This document shows positions 44,487 through 53,573 of a stretch of DNA of 64,000 nucleotides, piece after piece (within the stretch, counting starts at the first letter, position 1; each line of letters begins with the position of its first letter). Source of the stretch: Terasakiispira papahanaumokuakeensis (GTDB lineage Bacteria > Pseudomonadota > Gammaproteobacteria > Pseudomonadales > Halomonadaceae); NCBI RefSeq assembly GCF_001709345.1, contig NZ_MDTQ01000001.1, positions 3,889,953 to 3,953,952 on the forward strand. Direction: 5' to 3'. The notes beneath the pieces were generated by a model. The model saw only the letters and a program-made list of their open reading frames with translations. It had not been told where the DNA came from and ran no database searches. A program made the position numbers and the translations under genes.

Positions 44487-45586
44487 GGTTGCCCCCCCTG
44501 ACGACGCATGACAATCGCCATGAAAAAGGGAATGCCCACTAATGCCGTGACAATCCCGACCGGGATGAGTACCCCGGGGATGAGCACTTTGGTGGCGGTC
44601 GACGCCAAGGACATAATCAGGGCGCCGGTTAGAACACTTGCTGGGATCAGCAAACGATGATCTTCACCCACCAGCAGGCGAGCGATATGGGGGGCGATCA
44701 ACCCGATAAATCCGATGGTTCCAACGAACGACACCGCCAGTGCCGATACCAGACTGATGCGTAATAGGCTCATGAGACGAAGTCGTGCTACGTTGATACC
44801 AAAACTTTGGGCGCGGTCTTCACCAAGCGTCAGTGCCGTTAATGACCAGCTGTGACGTAAGGAAAAGGGGAGGCAGAGTGCTAGCGCCAAGGCCAGAATG
44901 ATGAGCTTGTCCCAGGAGGCGCGGGCGAGACTACCCAGCGTCCAGAAGACCAATTGTTGTAGGCTGTCTTGACTGGCTACAAACTGCATTAAGGCGACCA
45001 GTGCATTAAAGGCAAAAACTAAGGCAATACCAAATAACACCAGACTATCGACATTAAACCCCCGCCAGCGGGCGAGCATATATAAAAGCGCCACTGAACC
45101 GAGTGCAAATAAAAACGCATTGGCTGAAATCAGATACTGCACTGGCACGCCAGGAATGCCAATCTGTAAGACAATCGCTAAAGCGGCCCCAAAAGAGGCT
45201 GCCGCTGAGACCCCAAGTGTGAAAGGGCTGGCGAGTGGGTTATTGAGTACCGTCTGCATTTCGGTCCCGGCCAATGCCAATGCCGCCCCCACCAAAACCG
45301 CCATGAGTGCATAGGGAAGGCGGACATTCCACACAATGACGGCCTGAACGTGAGGCACCGATTCCGGTGCCCATAATATTTGCCAAAGCCTGGACATCTC
45401 GATGCCCGCAGGGCCTGTAGCCACATCCGTAGCCAGCGCTAATGCTAAGGCTAGAGCTAATCCGGCAATGATGGCATTGCGGCGAATCCATCGTTGCTGA
45501 TAATGAGACTGAGTTTGCTGTTCTTGTGTTGAGGTATACGAGGGTATGGCCTCAATCGACCCTTTATGGGGTGGTGTATTCGGCAT
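44483..45586 (-). CDS. Ferric-siderophore ABC transporter permease (FecCD family)
   Basis: A 367-residue inner-membrane permease. About ten helices follow a polar N-terminal tail; family stretches are LPYALMAVLVGAALALAGTEMQ, NNPLASPFTLGVSAAASFGAA, GTIGFIGLIAPHIARLLVGEDH, the last being the EAA-like loop that contacts the ATPase. A single fused-function permease gene implies a homodimeric channel, as in BtuC. GTG 45595 is an alternative start; neither has a clear ribosome site. Confidence 0.93.
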   Translation of the reverse strand: MPNTPPHKGSIEAIPSYTSTQEQQTQSHYQQRWIRRNAIIAGLALALALALATDVATGPAGIEMSRLWQILWAPESVPHVQAVIVWNVRLPYALMAVLVGAALALAGTEMQTVLNNPLASPFTLGVSAAASFGAALAIVLQIGIPGVPVQYLISANAFLFALGSVALLYMLARWRGFNVDSLVLFGIALVFAFNALVALMQFVASQDSLQQLVFWTLGSLARASWDKLIILALALALCLPFSLRHSWSLTALTLGEDRAQSFGINVARLRLMSLLRISLVSALAVSFVGTIGFIGLIAPHIARLLVGEDHRLLIPASVLTGALIMSLASTATKVLIPGVLIPVGIVTALVGIPFFMAIVMRRQGGQP

Positions 45587-45694
45587 ATTCGTCACGGCGA
45601 CAGTGGTCTTGATTCATTGTTGATATCAGCCCCGCGCTGAAGCGATTCGAGATAATTGCTCTCCATGGGCATTCAGCCGGGGGGTCTATGTCGA

Positions 45695-46864
45695 TTAAGG
45701 TGCTGTCGTCGGTAAGCTAACGGTAAACACACCTGTTGGGGGGATCGGCATAAAGCGCTGATACAGCGTTTTTCGCGTCTGCTCTGGGTCTAATGTGCTA
45801 AATAGTTCGGGATGCAGCCATTTGGCCAGCGCCTGAACGGCAATCAAGTGTTCTGGTGAGTCATAAAAAATATGCCACATGGCATGAACGCGACCTGCTC
45901 GTACGGCGGTTAATTCACCGATGGGGGGGCGTGAGGCAATGGCACGCAAGCTGCTTTCGGCTTGTGCTTGAGTGGCGGAGTATCCCAGGGTCACGCCACC
46001 ACGGCCTTCACCAAAGACGCCTGTGGCGACATAAACATCCGGATCACTGGAGAGAATAAACTCAGGGTTTAGGGTGCCAATGGCACCGGGAATTTTGTCC
46101 GCGCCGATATTATGGCCGCCGGCCAATTCGATCAGTTCGCCGAAGTTGCCTTCTCCTGGTGAGCCACAACAATCCTGAAGACCCGCCAGCATATCAATGA
46201 ATAGCGAGGGGGTATTGAGCTGGCCTGCTTCACGAGCTTTTGCTAAAGGCTCTCGAACTTGATCTAAGCTCTGCTGATAAAAGTCGATAAAAGCCGCTGC
46301 TTCTGACGTTCGGCCAATGGCTTTTCCTAGCAGTTGAATACTGGGTACTGTATTGCGCAGTGGGTGTTGGCTGAAATCGACAAAAATGACTGGAACGCCT
46401 GCCGCTTCGAGTTGTTTAACCGCCTCGCTGTGAGGGCCAGGGCCATGCCCGCCGGTGAGTGCCATGATGGCCAGATCTGGGTTAACGTTCAGGGCTTGTT
46501 CGACACTAAAGGTCTCGGCTGAAGTGCCGCCGACCAAAGGCACTTGGTCCGCTTCAGGGAATCGGGCATGGTAAGCCGCGTAACCTTGCACATCGAGCCC
46601 ACGAAAATCACCTTGCCAACCGGCCACCCGAGCGAAAGGGTCATGACCCTCTAATATCGATAGCGCATAAATCATCCGGCCTTCGCCTAATAACAGTCGA
46701 TTCACATGCAAAGGCACACTGACTTGGCGTCCTGCGAGGTCAGTGACTTCTATGCGGGACGTCGATGTGGACTTAGATGACCCTGTGTCGGCCTGAACCG
46801 GTGACATCATCCCAGCCAGTGTGAATAACCATGCGTAGCACAAAGCAGTAATGGTTCTTGTCAT
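45695..46864 (-). CDS. Periplasmic ferric-siderophore binding protein (FecB/BtuF fold)
   Basis: A 389-residue protein with a signal peptide (ITALCYAWLFTLAGMMSPVQA). The mature part has RIEVTDLAGRQVSVPLHVNRLLLGEG, LNVNPDLAIMALTGG and GAIGTLNPEFILSSDPDVYVATG, the class III binding-protein pattern. It is longer than FecB (about 300) owing to inserts in the first lobe. A paired-cysteine stretch GLQDCCGSPGEGNFGELIELAGG is a distinctive feature of this subgroup. GGGAAGAG precedes the start. It would deliver the siderophore to the adjacent permease. Confidence 0.9.
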   Translation of the reverse strand: MTRTITALCYAWLFTLAGMMSPVQADTGSSKSTSTSRIEVTDLAGRQVSVPLHVNRLLLGEGRMIYALSILEGHDPFARVAGWQGDFRGLDVQGYAAYHARFPEADQVPLVGGTSAETFSVEQALNVNPDLAIMALTGGHGPGPHSEAVKQLEAAGVPVIFVDFSQHPLRNTVPSIQLLGKAIGRTSEAAAFIDFYQQSLDQVREPLAKAREAGQLNTPSLFIDMLAGLQDCCGSPGEGNFGELIELAGGHNIGADKIPGAIGTLNPEFILSSDPDVYVATGVFGEGRGGVTLGYSATQAQAESSLRAIASRPPIGELTAVRAGRVHAMWHIFYDSPEHLIAVQALAKWLHPELFSTLDPEQTRKTLYQRFMPIPPTGVFTVSLPTTAP

Positions 46865-46904
46865 GACACTCTTCCCTCTCCGTGTGTCGGTCGCATTGAT
46901 GAGC

Positions 46905-47867
46905 TCAGGTTGAATGAGTTGAGCGTGTGGTGAGTTTTGATTGGGCGTCTGTGTTGCCCGCTTCTGTTGCCCCCGCCTGTGTGGTGCGGCGGTTTAAACG
47001 GCGTGGGCGACGGCGCCACCATAAACTGAGTCCAGTGACGTATAGCAGGCAAAGGGCAATGCCTGTCAGGCCCGAGATCCAGGCTCCTGGCGTGCCAAGC
47101 ATCAGTGTTCCATGAAGATTAGAGACGGTGCTATGCAGTGAGCGGCTTCCGATCAGGTTCGGGGGGAAACTCAGGATCAGCCCGGTCAACGTGACGATCA
47201 GCAAGGGGACATAGAGCCAGAGCGCACTGGCGTTATGCCAGTCTCGCAGACGGCGGTGACCGGGTTTTAACATCATGCTGGCCCAGCTGTGTCGCCGTGT
47301 TGGCCACCATAGATAAAGGCCACTTAGCATTGAGAGCGTGAGCGCCAGACCACAGATGATCAAAACGGGGCGGCCCAGTGTGGGGGGAAGCAAGAGGCTA
47401 CGGTGAAAAGCCACAATTTTAGCCAGCCAGAGGTCATTGAAGACGAAAAACGCGCGAGCGTCTCCATCGTAAGGATCAATCATCGCCACGCCCATGCCGG
47501 GTCGATCTTGTAACAGGCCAAACACCAAGGCGTTATCTGAGATGAGAAAGCCGCCACGCGGTGGCGCACTGCCTAGAATCTGTTTGAATTGGGGGTAAGC
47601 GGTTTGAGCCGCTTGTGTCCAACTCTCGGCGGCGAGCATGGGTGAATCGGGGTGATGAGGCTTCAAAGTCAGTGCCTGTTCACCGACTTCCCATTTTAAA
47701 ATCGGCTGACGTAATTCCAAAAGGGCGCCTGTGGCGCCCAGTAAGGCAATGATGAGCCCTAAAATGAGTGCAACCCAGCGATGAATCAAGCGCCATCGAC
47801 GTTGCCAGAGCGCCTTGCCCGAGTGCTGGCGAGGTGCTGTTTTTTGGGGCCACGATGCAGGTTTCAT
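46905..47867 (-). CDS. PepSY-domain membrane protein, putative siderophore-iron reductase
   Basis: A 320-residue inner-membrane protein with four helices: RRWRLIHRWVALILGLIIAL near the N-terminus, a periplasmic PepSY domain (about residues 60-150), then RPVLIICGLALTLSMLSGLYLWW, a third helix (WLYVPLLIVTLTGLILS) and a fourth before a basic tail. Conserved His in HRW, HRS and HNA could bind haem. PepSY-TM proteins beside TonB receptors (FoxB/FpvG-like) reduce siderophore iron in the periplasm. ATG 47867 is chosen; a GTG at 47879 is possible. Starts right behind the receptor stop. Confidence 0.85.
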   Translation of the reverse strand: MKPASWPQKTAPRQHSGKALWQRRWRLIHRWVALILGLIIALLGATGALLELRQPILKWEVGEQALTLKPHHPDSPMLAAESWTQAAQTAYPQFKQILGSAPPRGGFLISDNALVFGLLQDRPGMGVAMIDPYDGDARAFFVFNDLWLAKIVAFHRSLLLPPTLGRPVLIICGLALTLSMLSGLYLWWPTRRHSWASMMLKPGHRRLRDWHNASALWLYVPLLIVTLTGLILSFPPNLIGSRSLHSTVSNLHGTLMLGTPGAWISGLTGIALCLLYVTGLSLWWRRRPRRLNRRTTQAGATEAGNTDAQSKLTTRSTHST

Positions 47868-47882
47868 GAAACGTGACACCCT

Positions 47883-50243
47883 TTACCAGCGATAGCGCAA
47901 GTTGGCGATGATGTTACGATCTTTGCCCGCCGTACAGCTGTTCAGGCTGCAACCGTTGTAATAGGTCTTGTCGGTTAGGTTGGTAACATTGACTGACAGC
48001 TGAAGGCCCTCGGTCCCTTGGATCAGCTGGCCGAGGTCGTAACTCAGGCGCGCATCGATCAAGGTGTAAGAGGGGACTTTCAGCGTATTGGCTGAGTCGG
48101 CATAAGTGTCACCGATATAACGGACGCCTGCCCCTAAGCCCAGGCCGGGTAACCATTGAGCGGGCATCGTATAATCGAGCCAGAGCGAGGCCGTTTTCTC
48201 GGGCGTATTGGTGGGCTGATTGCCTTGAGCATCGCCATCGTTGCTATGGGTGACTTCAGGGTCATTATAGGTCAGGCTGGCAATAACATCGAAACCTTCA
48301 CTCAGGCTGGCTCGACCTTCCAGTTCAACGCCTTTGATCTCAACTTCACCTGTTTGAATTCTATTCAATTCATTGTCTGGGTCTTGTGTCAGCACATTTT
48401 CCTGGGTGAGCTGATAAGCCGATAGCGTGATCAGGCTATTGAACCCTTGTGGCTGAAAGCGAATCCCGACTTCTGCTTGCTTCGCCGTTTGGGGGTCGTA
48501 GGCATCGCCGTAAAAGTCGCTGCCTAAAGAAGGATTGAATGAGGTGGAATAGCTGACATAAGGTGCTAGACCATTATCCGCGCGATAAACCAGGCCTGCA
48601 CGGTAAGTCAACTTGTCATCACTTTGATGGCTTCGTGAATCGCTACCTGCAGGGGTGAGTAAATCATGCGTACGTGTTTTGGAGTAATCCTGGCGTCCGC
48701 CTAATGTCAGGACCCACTGACGATCAAAGGTCATCTGTTGCTGGGCATAAATACCCGTTTGATTCGAGTATTGGAAGGTTCGGCTCATGGTGCTATTGAG
48801 CTCGAATCCTTGGCCATAAACCGGTTCGTAGATATCAATAGGTGCCGCGGCACCCGCGCGTAGATAGTAATCTTCGCGGGTATGGCGATAGTCCACGCCG
48901 ACTAATGACTGCATTTCGACGTCGCCCCAATGCCAGTCGGCTTGAGCGCGGTTATCTAGCGCATAGACATCGCCGACGATGCGGAACCGGTACGCCATGC
49001 GGTTATAGGTGCGCAGATCTGCCGATAGACTCCGCCCACTGGCGGTATTGGTCAGGAGATCAACATGGCTATAGCGGCCGGTAGAATGGAGCGTCCAAAT
49101 GTCGTTGAGTTGATGATCCAGAATATAACCTAACCCATATTGGGTGCGTTCATTATCTAACCCCGGCTCATCAAGAAACGTATTGTGGCTGATGCTGCCA
49201 TTCGGGTTACTCAATAACGTGCCGCGGGTGGGGAGAAAGACTCGAGGCGCGCCGAACTCATCCTTGTTGTATTCTGCTAACAACGTTAATTCAGTGGTGT
49301 CACTGGGGCGCCAAGTAAAAGAAGGCGCAATAAATGTTTTGTTGTCTTCAATGTGATCGATCTGGGTATCGCTATCTCGTTTGAGTGCGGTCAAGCGATA
49401 GAGATATTGGCCTTGGTCATCCAAAGGCCCACTGATATCCAACTTGCCTTCACGGCGATCATAGCGGCCGCCACTTAAAATGATTTCGCGATAAGGCTCA
49501 TCTTTAGGGCGTTTACTGATCTGATTGACGACACCGCCAGGCGCATTTTGTCCATAAAGCACGGATGAGGGCCCCTTCAGGACATCAATGCGTTCGAGCC
49601 CGTAAGGCTCCACTTTAGGCCAGGCCTGGTTCGTTGTGCCGCGTAGACCATCTCTCAACATGCCTGTGCTGGAGACATCAAAACCGCGCACTTTAAAGTA
49701 GTCGAAGCGACGAGAGGCGGCGCCGGTCGTGTCTTGAACCCCGGCGGTATAGCGTACGGCTTCGGCTACGGATTGGGGGTTTTGGATTTCCAGTTGAGCT
49801 TGAGGAATGACGGATAGTGTTTGCGGTACATCCATCAAATCCGTATCTGTTTTGGTTCCGCTTTGGCTGCGCTCAACCACCAGCCCCTGATTGTCTTCAC
49901 CCTGCACCACCATTTTGTCTAAAGCTTGAGCTTTGCTTTCAGCGGATTGTGCGGCTTCCTGTCTGGCCTTCGGGGCTGTGGCAGAGGTTTCTGCAGTAGA
50001 GGTTTCGGCGGCTAACATTTCTGTGGCTAACATTTCTGTGGCGAATGTATCTGTAGCGAATGTATCTGTAGCCCATGGCACGAGACCTAATCCAACACTG
50101 AATGTCAGCAGCGATACCATTGTTTGACGTGTCGAAGCAGGTGCCAAGCGCTCTTCTGAGGGGTGTACGCCGGTTGTGATTGCCGGTTGCGCTAAGCGTC
50201 GTGGTGTTAAACGGTACTCTGGGTGCTGAGCATCAGTGGCCAT
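47883..50243 (-). CDS. TonB-dependent siderophore receptor (FetA/FoxA-like)
   Basis: A 786-residue outer-membrane receptor. The plug begins near residue 130 (DLMDVPQTLSVIPQAQLE, then VRYTAGVQD and VRGFDVSSTGMLRDG, GLERIDVLKGPSSVLYGQNAPGG); the barrel ends with SVNVTNLTDKTYYNGC and the aromatic terminus NIIANLRYRW. There is no N-terminal signalling (STN) domain, consistent with control by an AraC regulator. The start at 50243 has GGAG 8 bases ahead, so an unusual 130-residue leader is real: 41 polar residues, a hydrophobic stretch (VSLLTFSVGLGLVPWA), then pentapeptide repeats ATDTF/ATEML. It heads the uptake operon. Confidence 0.93.
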   Translation of the reverse strand: MATDAQHPEYRLTPRRLAQPAITTGVHPSEERLAPASTRQTMVSLLTFSVGLGLVPWATDTFATDTFATEMLATEMLAAETSTAETSATAPKARQEAAQSAESKAQALDKMVVQGEDNQGLVVERSQSGTKTDTDLMDVPQTLSVIPQAQLEIQNPQSVAEAVRYTAGVQDTTGAASRRFDYFKVRGFDVSSTGMLRDGLRGTTNQAWPKVEPYGLERIDVLKGPSSVLYGQNAPGGVVNQISKRPKDEPYREIILSGGRYDRREGKLDISGPLDDQGQYLYRLTALKRDSDTQIDHIEDNKTFIAPSFTWRPSDTTELTLLAEYNKDEFGAPRVFLPTRGTLLSNPNGSISHNTFLDEPGLDNERTQYGLGYILDHQLNDIWTLHSTGRYSHVDLLTNTASGRSLSADLRTYNRMAYRFRIVGDVYALDNRAQADWHWGDVEMQSLVGVDYRHTREDYYLRAGAAAPIDIYEPVYGQGFELNSTMSRTFQYSNQTGIYAQQQMTFDRQWVLTLGGRQDYSKTRTHDLLTPAGSDSRSHQSDDKLTYRAGLVYRADNGLAPYVSYSTSFNPSLGSDFYGDAYDPQTAKQAEVGIRFQPQGFNSLITLSAYQLTQENVLTQDPDNELNRIQTGEVEIKGVELEGRASLSEGFDVIASLTYNDPEVTHSNDGDAQGNQPTNTPEKTASLWLDYTMPAQWLPGLGLGAGVRYIGDTYADSANTLKVPSYTLIDARLSYDLGQLIQGTEGLQLSVNVTNLTDKTYYNGCSLNSCTAGKDRNIIANLRYRW
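49981..50070. repeat. Six in-frame 15-bp repeats in the receptor leader
   Basis: GCTAACATTTCTGTG occurs twice and GCGAATGTATCTGTA twice in direct succession (50011-50070), preceded by two more diverged 15-mers. The period keeps the reading frame and encodes five-residue units (ATEML, ATDTF) between signal region and plug. Copy number could change by slippage without breaking the gene. Confidence 0.85.
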
Positions 50244-50274
50244 TCAAAAACTCCATATTAAGGTCTTTGCAAAT

Positions 50275-50293
50275 GAGAATAAGATGCTATCTC
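50275..50293. promoter_or_regulatory. Probable Fur box of the receptor operon
   Basis: GAGAATAAGATGCTATCTC, 32 bases before the receptor start, is an imperfect inverted repeat resembling the 19-bp Fur consensus. It would repress the uptake operon when iron is plentiful. Match is moderate. Confidence 0.5.
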
Positions 50294-50405
50294 AATATGG
50301 GATTGACCGACTGACTGAATGTTTTTGATTTTATGACCTTCCCTTTTGTTTTTTGCACTTTTGCGGAACTTCTATCGGCAAGGCCATACCGCCCCCAAGT
50401 GCTGC

Positions 50406-51320
50406 TTAACGCAATGCGCTGGGGGAGAGCCCAAAGCGTTTACGGAATGCAATGGAAAAATGAGCGGGGCTATAGCCAACCCGGTAGGCAGCGCTGGAGA
50501 CGTTTATTTCGCCACTGGCCAGTAACCGATAGGCTTCTTGCAGGCGCATTTCTTGGCGGTAAGCATGGACACTGGTTCCAAAGGCTTGGCGAAAACCTTC
50601 ATTGAGCTTACGTGTGTTGAGGCCGACCTGACGGGCCAGCGCTGCCAGCGAATGAACCTCCTGTAGGTCTCCACACATTAAATCACGCGCCGCATGAATT
50701 CTTTCTAAGTCGGAAGACGACAATCCGCGTTGCGGTGGGGTCTCATGGGCATCAGAGGGGTGTAACAAGCCTTCGATGCCTAATGCCGTGAGTTCGAGTG
50801 CTTTTGCGCTTAGATAAAATGACCGTGTCGGGCCTTGTAATGGACAGGTCATAATCTGTCGGGCCAGCGCTTGTAAGGCGCGAGGGGCGCGCTGACAGAA
50901 CATGACAGGATGCTGATCATGGTATGGAAGTAGCTGCTCGGGCGGCAGTCCGGCCTGTTCTATGGCCGCAAAATCCAATTGCACCGAGGTGTAGCGCACC
51001 GGTTGATCATGGGAAAATAAATGGTCACCGCAATGATCCCCTTCATTGGCGACAGCACAGAGCATGGGGCCTTCTATCGCCAGAGGGTCATATCCATCCA
51101 CGCGGCAATCCAAACGGCCACTGAGCACTAATGTGAGTTTGAGCCCCTTCCAAAGGGGTTCTTTCACCCACATGGCAGGCGCTTTGTGATCAGAGGGCTG
51201 CGGAACCGTGCCGGCACTGAGGGTGATATCCCCTGTTGTTGAGTGGATCAGGTTGGGGACACTCAGTGTGAAATAGTTAGCTGCATCTGATGCTGTCGCG
51301 TTGTCTATGTCTAGATGCAT
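50406..51320 (-). CDS. pchR: AraC-family regulator, PchR-like
   Basis: A 304-residue regulator. The C-terminal AraC/XylS domain has both helix-turn-helices: LAALARQVGLNTRKLNEGFRQ with FGTSVHAYRQEMRLQEAYRLL, and INVSSAAYRVGYSPAHFSIAF with RKRFGLSPSALR. The N-terminal 190 residues fit the effector domain of PchR, which binds ferri-pyochelin and activates uptake and synthesis genes. ATG 51320 follows AAGGAGAG. It stands between the uptake and biosynthesis operons and diverges from pchD, with a Fur box in its promoter. Confidence 0.88.
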   Translation of the reverse strand: MHLDIDNATASDAANYFTLSVPNLIHSTTGDITLSAGTVPQPSDHKAPAMWVKEPLWKGLKLTLVLSGRLDCRVDGYDPLAIEGPMLCAVANEGDHCGDHLFSHDQPVRYTSVQLDFAAIEQAGLPPEQLLPYHDQHPVMFCQRAPRALQALARQIMTCPLQGPTRSFYLSAKALELTALGIEGLLHPSDAHETPPQRGLSSSDLERIHAARDLMCGDLQEVHSLAALARQVGLNTRKLNEGFRQAFGTSVHAYRQEMRLQEAYRLLASGEINVSSAAYRVGYSPAHFSIAFRKRFGLSPSALR

Positions 51321-51375
51321 CGTGCGCTCTCCTTGACTTTGAAGTCCATTCATCCTATCACGTTAGTTATTTTAA

Positions 51376-51400
51376 GCAATTGATAATCATTATCAATTGC
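51376..51400. promoter_or_regulatory. Fur box, perfect 25-bp palindrome, at pchR
   Basis: Arms GCAATTGATAAT and its exact complement flank a central C, containing the GATAATCATTATC core of the Fur consensus. It lies 56 bases before the pchR start, so iron should repress the regulator. This is the best regulatory site in the locus. Confidence 0.88.
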
Positions 51401-51537
51401 TGCTTTGATACTGAATTCCCTTGCTTGTATCAGACGCCTATAGGGTTCAAGGGGTGTGCCCCCTGCTTTTTGATCAAAAGAAAAAAGCAGGCCATCTAAA
51501 GTCACAATGCTTGAGGCATTTCAGTTATTTGCTTATT

Positions 51538-51556
51538 GATAATAAGTATCATTTTT
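51538..51556. promoter_or_regulatory. Second Fur-like box in the divergent region, probably for pchD
   Basis: TGATAATAAGTATCATTTT shares the TGATAAT..TATCA pattern of Fur sites and lies about 175 bases before pchD, on the pchD side of the palindromic box. It may control the biosynthetic promoter. Confidence 0.65.
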
Positions 51557-51729
51557 CTGATTTGCCTGACCCTGTGTGTTGGTGTTTTGTCGCGGTGGAT
51601 CATCGCTGTGTAAGCCCCTTATTATGCTTCTTAAGGGCTGTTGTGTGCTTTTTGAGCACACTTGGTATTGATCATGCCCGATGAATCAAATGCTATGTCG
51701 CAGGGCGATGCTTTAGCCAAGGAGGCTGC

Positions 51730-53409
51730 ATGCATTCTCGTATCGACCTGCCTATTGATTCCTCATTGCGTCAGTCGCCACCCAATGCGGCACGTCGTCC
51801 AGATTATCAACATGATGGTTACTGGTGTGATCAGACCTTTGGCGCGATGTTACGGCAATCAGCATCCTGTTTCCCCCAAGCTTGCGCGTTAGTCGATGGT
51901 GAAAGACAGCTGACTTATCAGCAGCTTGATCAGCGGGTTGATCGTCTCGCTTCTGGCTTGGCTCATTTGGGGCTCTCGGCGGGTGATAAGGTACTGTTGC
52001 AGTTGCCCAACAGCATTGAGTTTGTCGAGATGTGTTTTGCGCTGTATCGCTTGGGTGTGCAGCCTATCTTGGCTTTGCCGGCCCATCGTGATGTGGAGCT
52101 CGCCAGTTTTTGTGCCTTTGCTGATGTATCGGCTTATATCAGTGTCGATCAGTCTGAAGGGTGTGACTTCGAGGCTTTGGCTCTACGCTTGCAGCAGCGT
52201 TTTCCCTCTCTTGAGCATGTCATCATTTCTGGTGAGTCGACAGTCTTCCGTACTTTGCAGTCGCTCTATCTCTTACCTGACGAAAAGCACTCGGTTGTTG
52301 AGACTTCAGTGACGCCGCACATGGTGGCGTGCTTTCAGTTGTCAGGAGGGACAACGGGTGTGCCTAAGCTGATTCCTCGTCGACACGGGGAGTATCTCTA
52401 CAACTTGAAAAGATGTGCCGATATCTGTCGGTTCTCTTCTGAAACCGTGTATTTGGCGGCCTTACCCATGGCGCATAACTTCACCATGTGTTGTCCGGGG
52501 TTTATGGGCACGTTATATGCCGGTGGATGTGTGGTGATTGCTCGCCAGCCTACGGCTGAACACTGTTTTCCGTTAATTGAGCGTTATCAAGTTACGCATA
52601 CCGCACTGGTGCCACCACTGGCGTTACTTTGGATGGAAGCGGTAGCGCTAGGGCGTAATCCGCCTCATGCGTTGCAATGGTTGCAGGTCGGTGGTGCTCG
52701 CCTGAGTTATGAGGCCGCGCGGCGGGTGATGCCTGTGTTGGGGTGCCGCCTACAACAGGTGTTTGGTATGGCGGAAGGCTTGATTTGTATGACTCGGCCT
52801 GATGATGACTTGTCTCGGGTCTTACATACCCAGGGGCGGCCGATTTCGGCCGCCGATGAAATCAGAGTGGTGGATGAAAAAGGGCAGTGCTTGCCGCCAG
52901 GACAAGTTGGTCAAATTCAGACACGTGGACCTTATACCATTCAAGGCTATTACCGTAATCCCGAAGCGAATGCATCGGCGTTTACTGATGATGGCTTCTA
53001 TTGCTCTGGTGATCGGATTGAGTTGACCCCCGATGGCGATGTCATCGTCGAAGGGCGTGACAAGGATTTGATTAATCGTGGCGGCGAGAAAATTGCTGCT
53101 GAAGAAGTCGAAAACCTCTTACTTTCACATCCCGCTGTGGTTGATGTGGCGCTTGTCGCAATGCCTGATGATTTTCTAGGTGAGCGGGCCTGTGCCTTTG
53201 TCCTGGCGCGTGAAGCCGTGAGTGCCGCAGCTTTGAAGCGCCATTTGAGTCAGCAAGGGCTAGCCGCCTTTAAATTACCCGATCGCTTTCAGTTTATTGA
53301 TGAGTTTCCGAGTACTGGTGTCGGTAAAGTCAGTCGTCAGCACCTGAGAGCTGCCTTACAGCAGCAGCTTTTGTCCTCTCTTGAACCCGATATTCCTGTA
53401 TCGAGTTAA
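51730..53409 (+). CDS. pchD: Salicylate-AMP ligase (aryl acid adenylation enzyme)
   Basis: A 559-residue stand-alone adenylation enzyme that activates an aryl acid and loads it on the carrier domain of PchE. Motifs: QLSGGTTGVPKLIPRRH (P-loop), FGMAEGLICMTR, YCSGDRIELTPDGDVIVEGRDKDLINRGGEKI, and a C-terminal Lys in GVGKVSRQHLR. In the aryl pocket it reads AHNFTMCCPG; Cys in place of the Ser of dihydroxybenzoate enzymes is, from published DhbE/EntE comparisons as I recall them, typical of salicylate-specific enzymes. AAGGAGG precedes the ATG. Confidence 0.92.
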   Translation: MHSRIDLPIDSSLRQSPPNAARRPDYQHDGYWCDQTFGAMLRQSASCFPQACALVDGERQLTYQQLDQRVDRLASGLAHLGLSAGDKVLLQLPNSIEFVEMCFALYRLGVQPILALPAHRDVELASFCAFADVSAYISVDQSEGCDFEALALRLQQRFPSLEHVIISGESTVFRTLQSLYLLPDEKHSVVETSVTPHMVACFQLSGGTTGVPKLIPRRHGEYLYNLKRCADICRFSSETVYLAALPMAHNFTMCCPGFMGTLYAGGCVVIARQPTAEHCFPLIERYQVTHTALVPPLALLWMEAVALGRNPPHALQWLQVGGARLSYEAARRVMPVLGCRLQQVFGMAEGLICMTRPDDDLSRVLHTQGRPISAADEIRVVDEKGQCLPPGQVGQIQTRGPYTIQGYYRNPEANASAFTDDGFYCSGDRIELTPDGDVIVEGRDKDLINRGGEKIAAEEVENLLLSHPAVVDVALVAMPDDFLGERACAFVLAREAVSAAALKRHLSQQGLAAFKLPDRFQFIDEFPSTGVGKVSRQHLRAALQQQLLSSLEPDIPVSS

Positions 53410-53573
53410 TCCCACCCAAGTTTAAGCCTCTGCGTGTGCTCTGTCTGGGCGGCGCCAGTGTGCTTAAAAGCGTCGTGTGTTTAGCAAAATCGTGCGATTT
53501 GAAGATTTCTTGGCTTCTGTCGGTATCACACATGCAGGGGCTCATGAGCCGAATGATCAATGGGAGTTATGCC

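Larger units (their letters stand above)
51321..51729. other. pchR-pchD divergent promoter region
   Basis: 409 bases with two Fur-type boxes (51376-51400, 51538-51556; listed separately) and no supported gene. Short open frames here lack ribosome sites. Activator sites for PchR are expected but I could not identify them by eye. Confidence 0.6.

Noticed and set aside
51421-51892. Short plus-strand frames in the pchR-pchD promoter region
   Set aside because: They lie over Fur boxes, lack ribosome sites and one overlaps the true pchD start in another frame.
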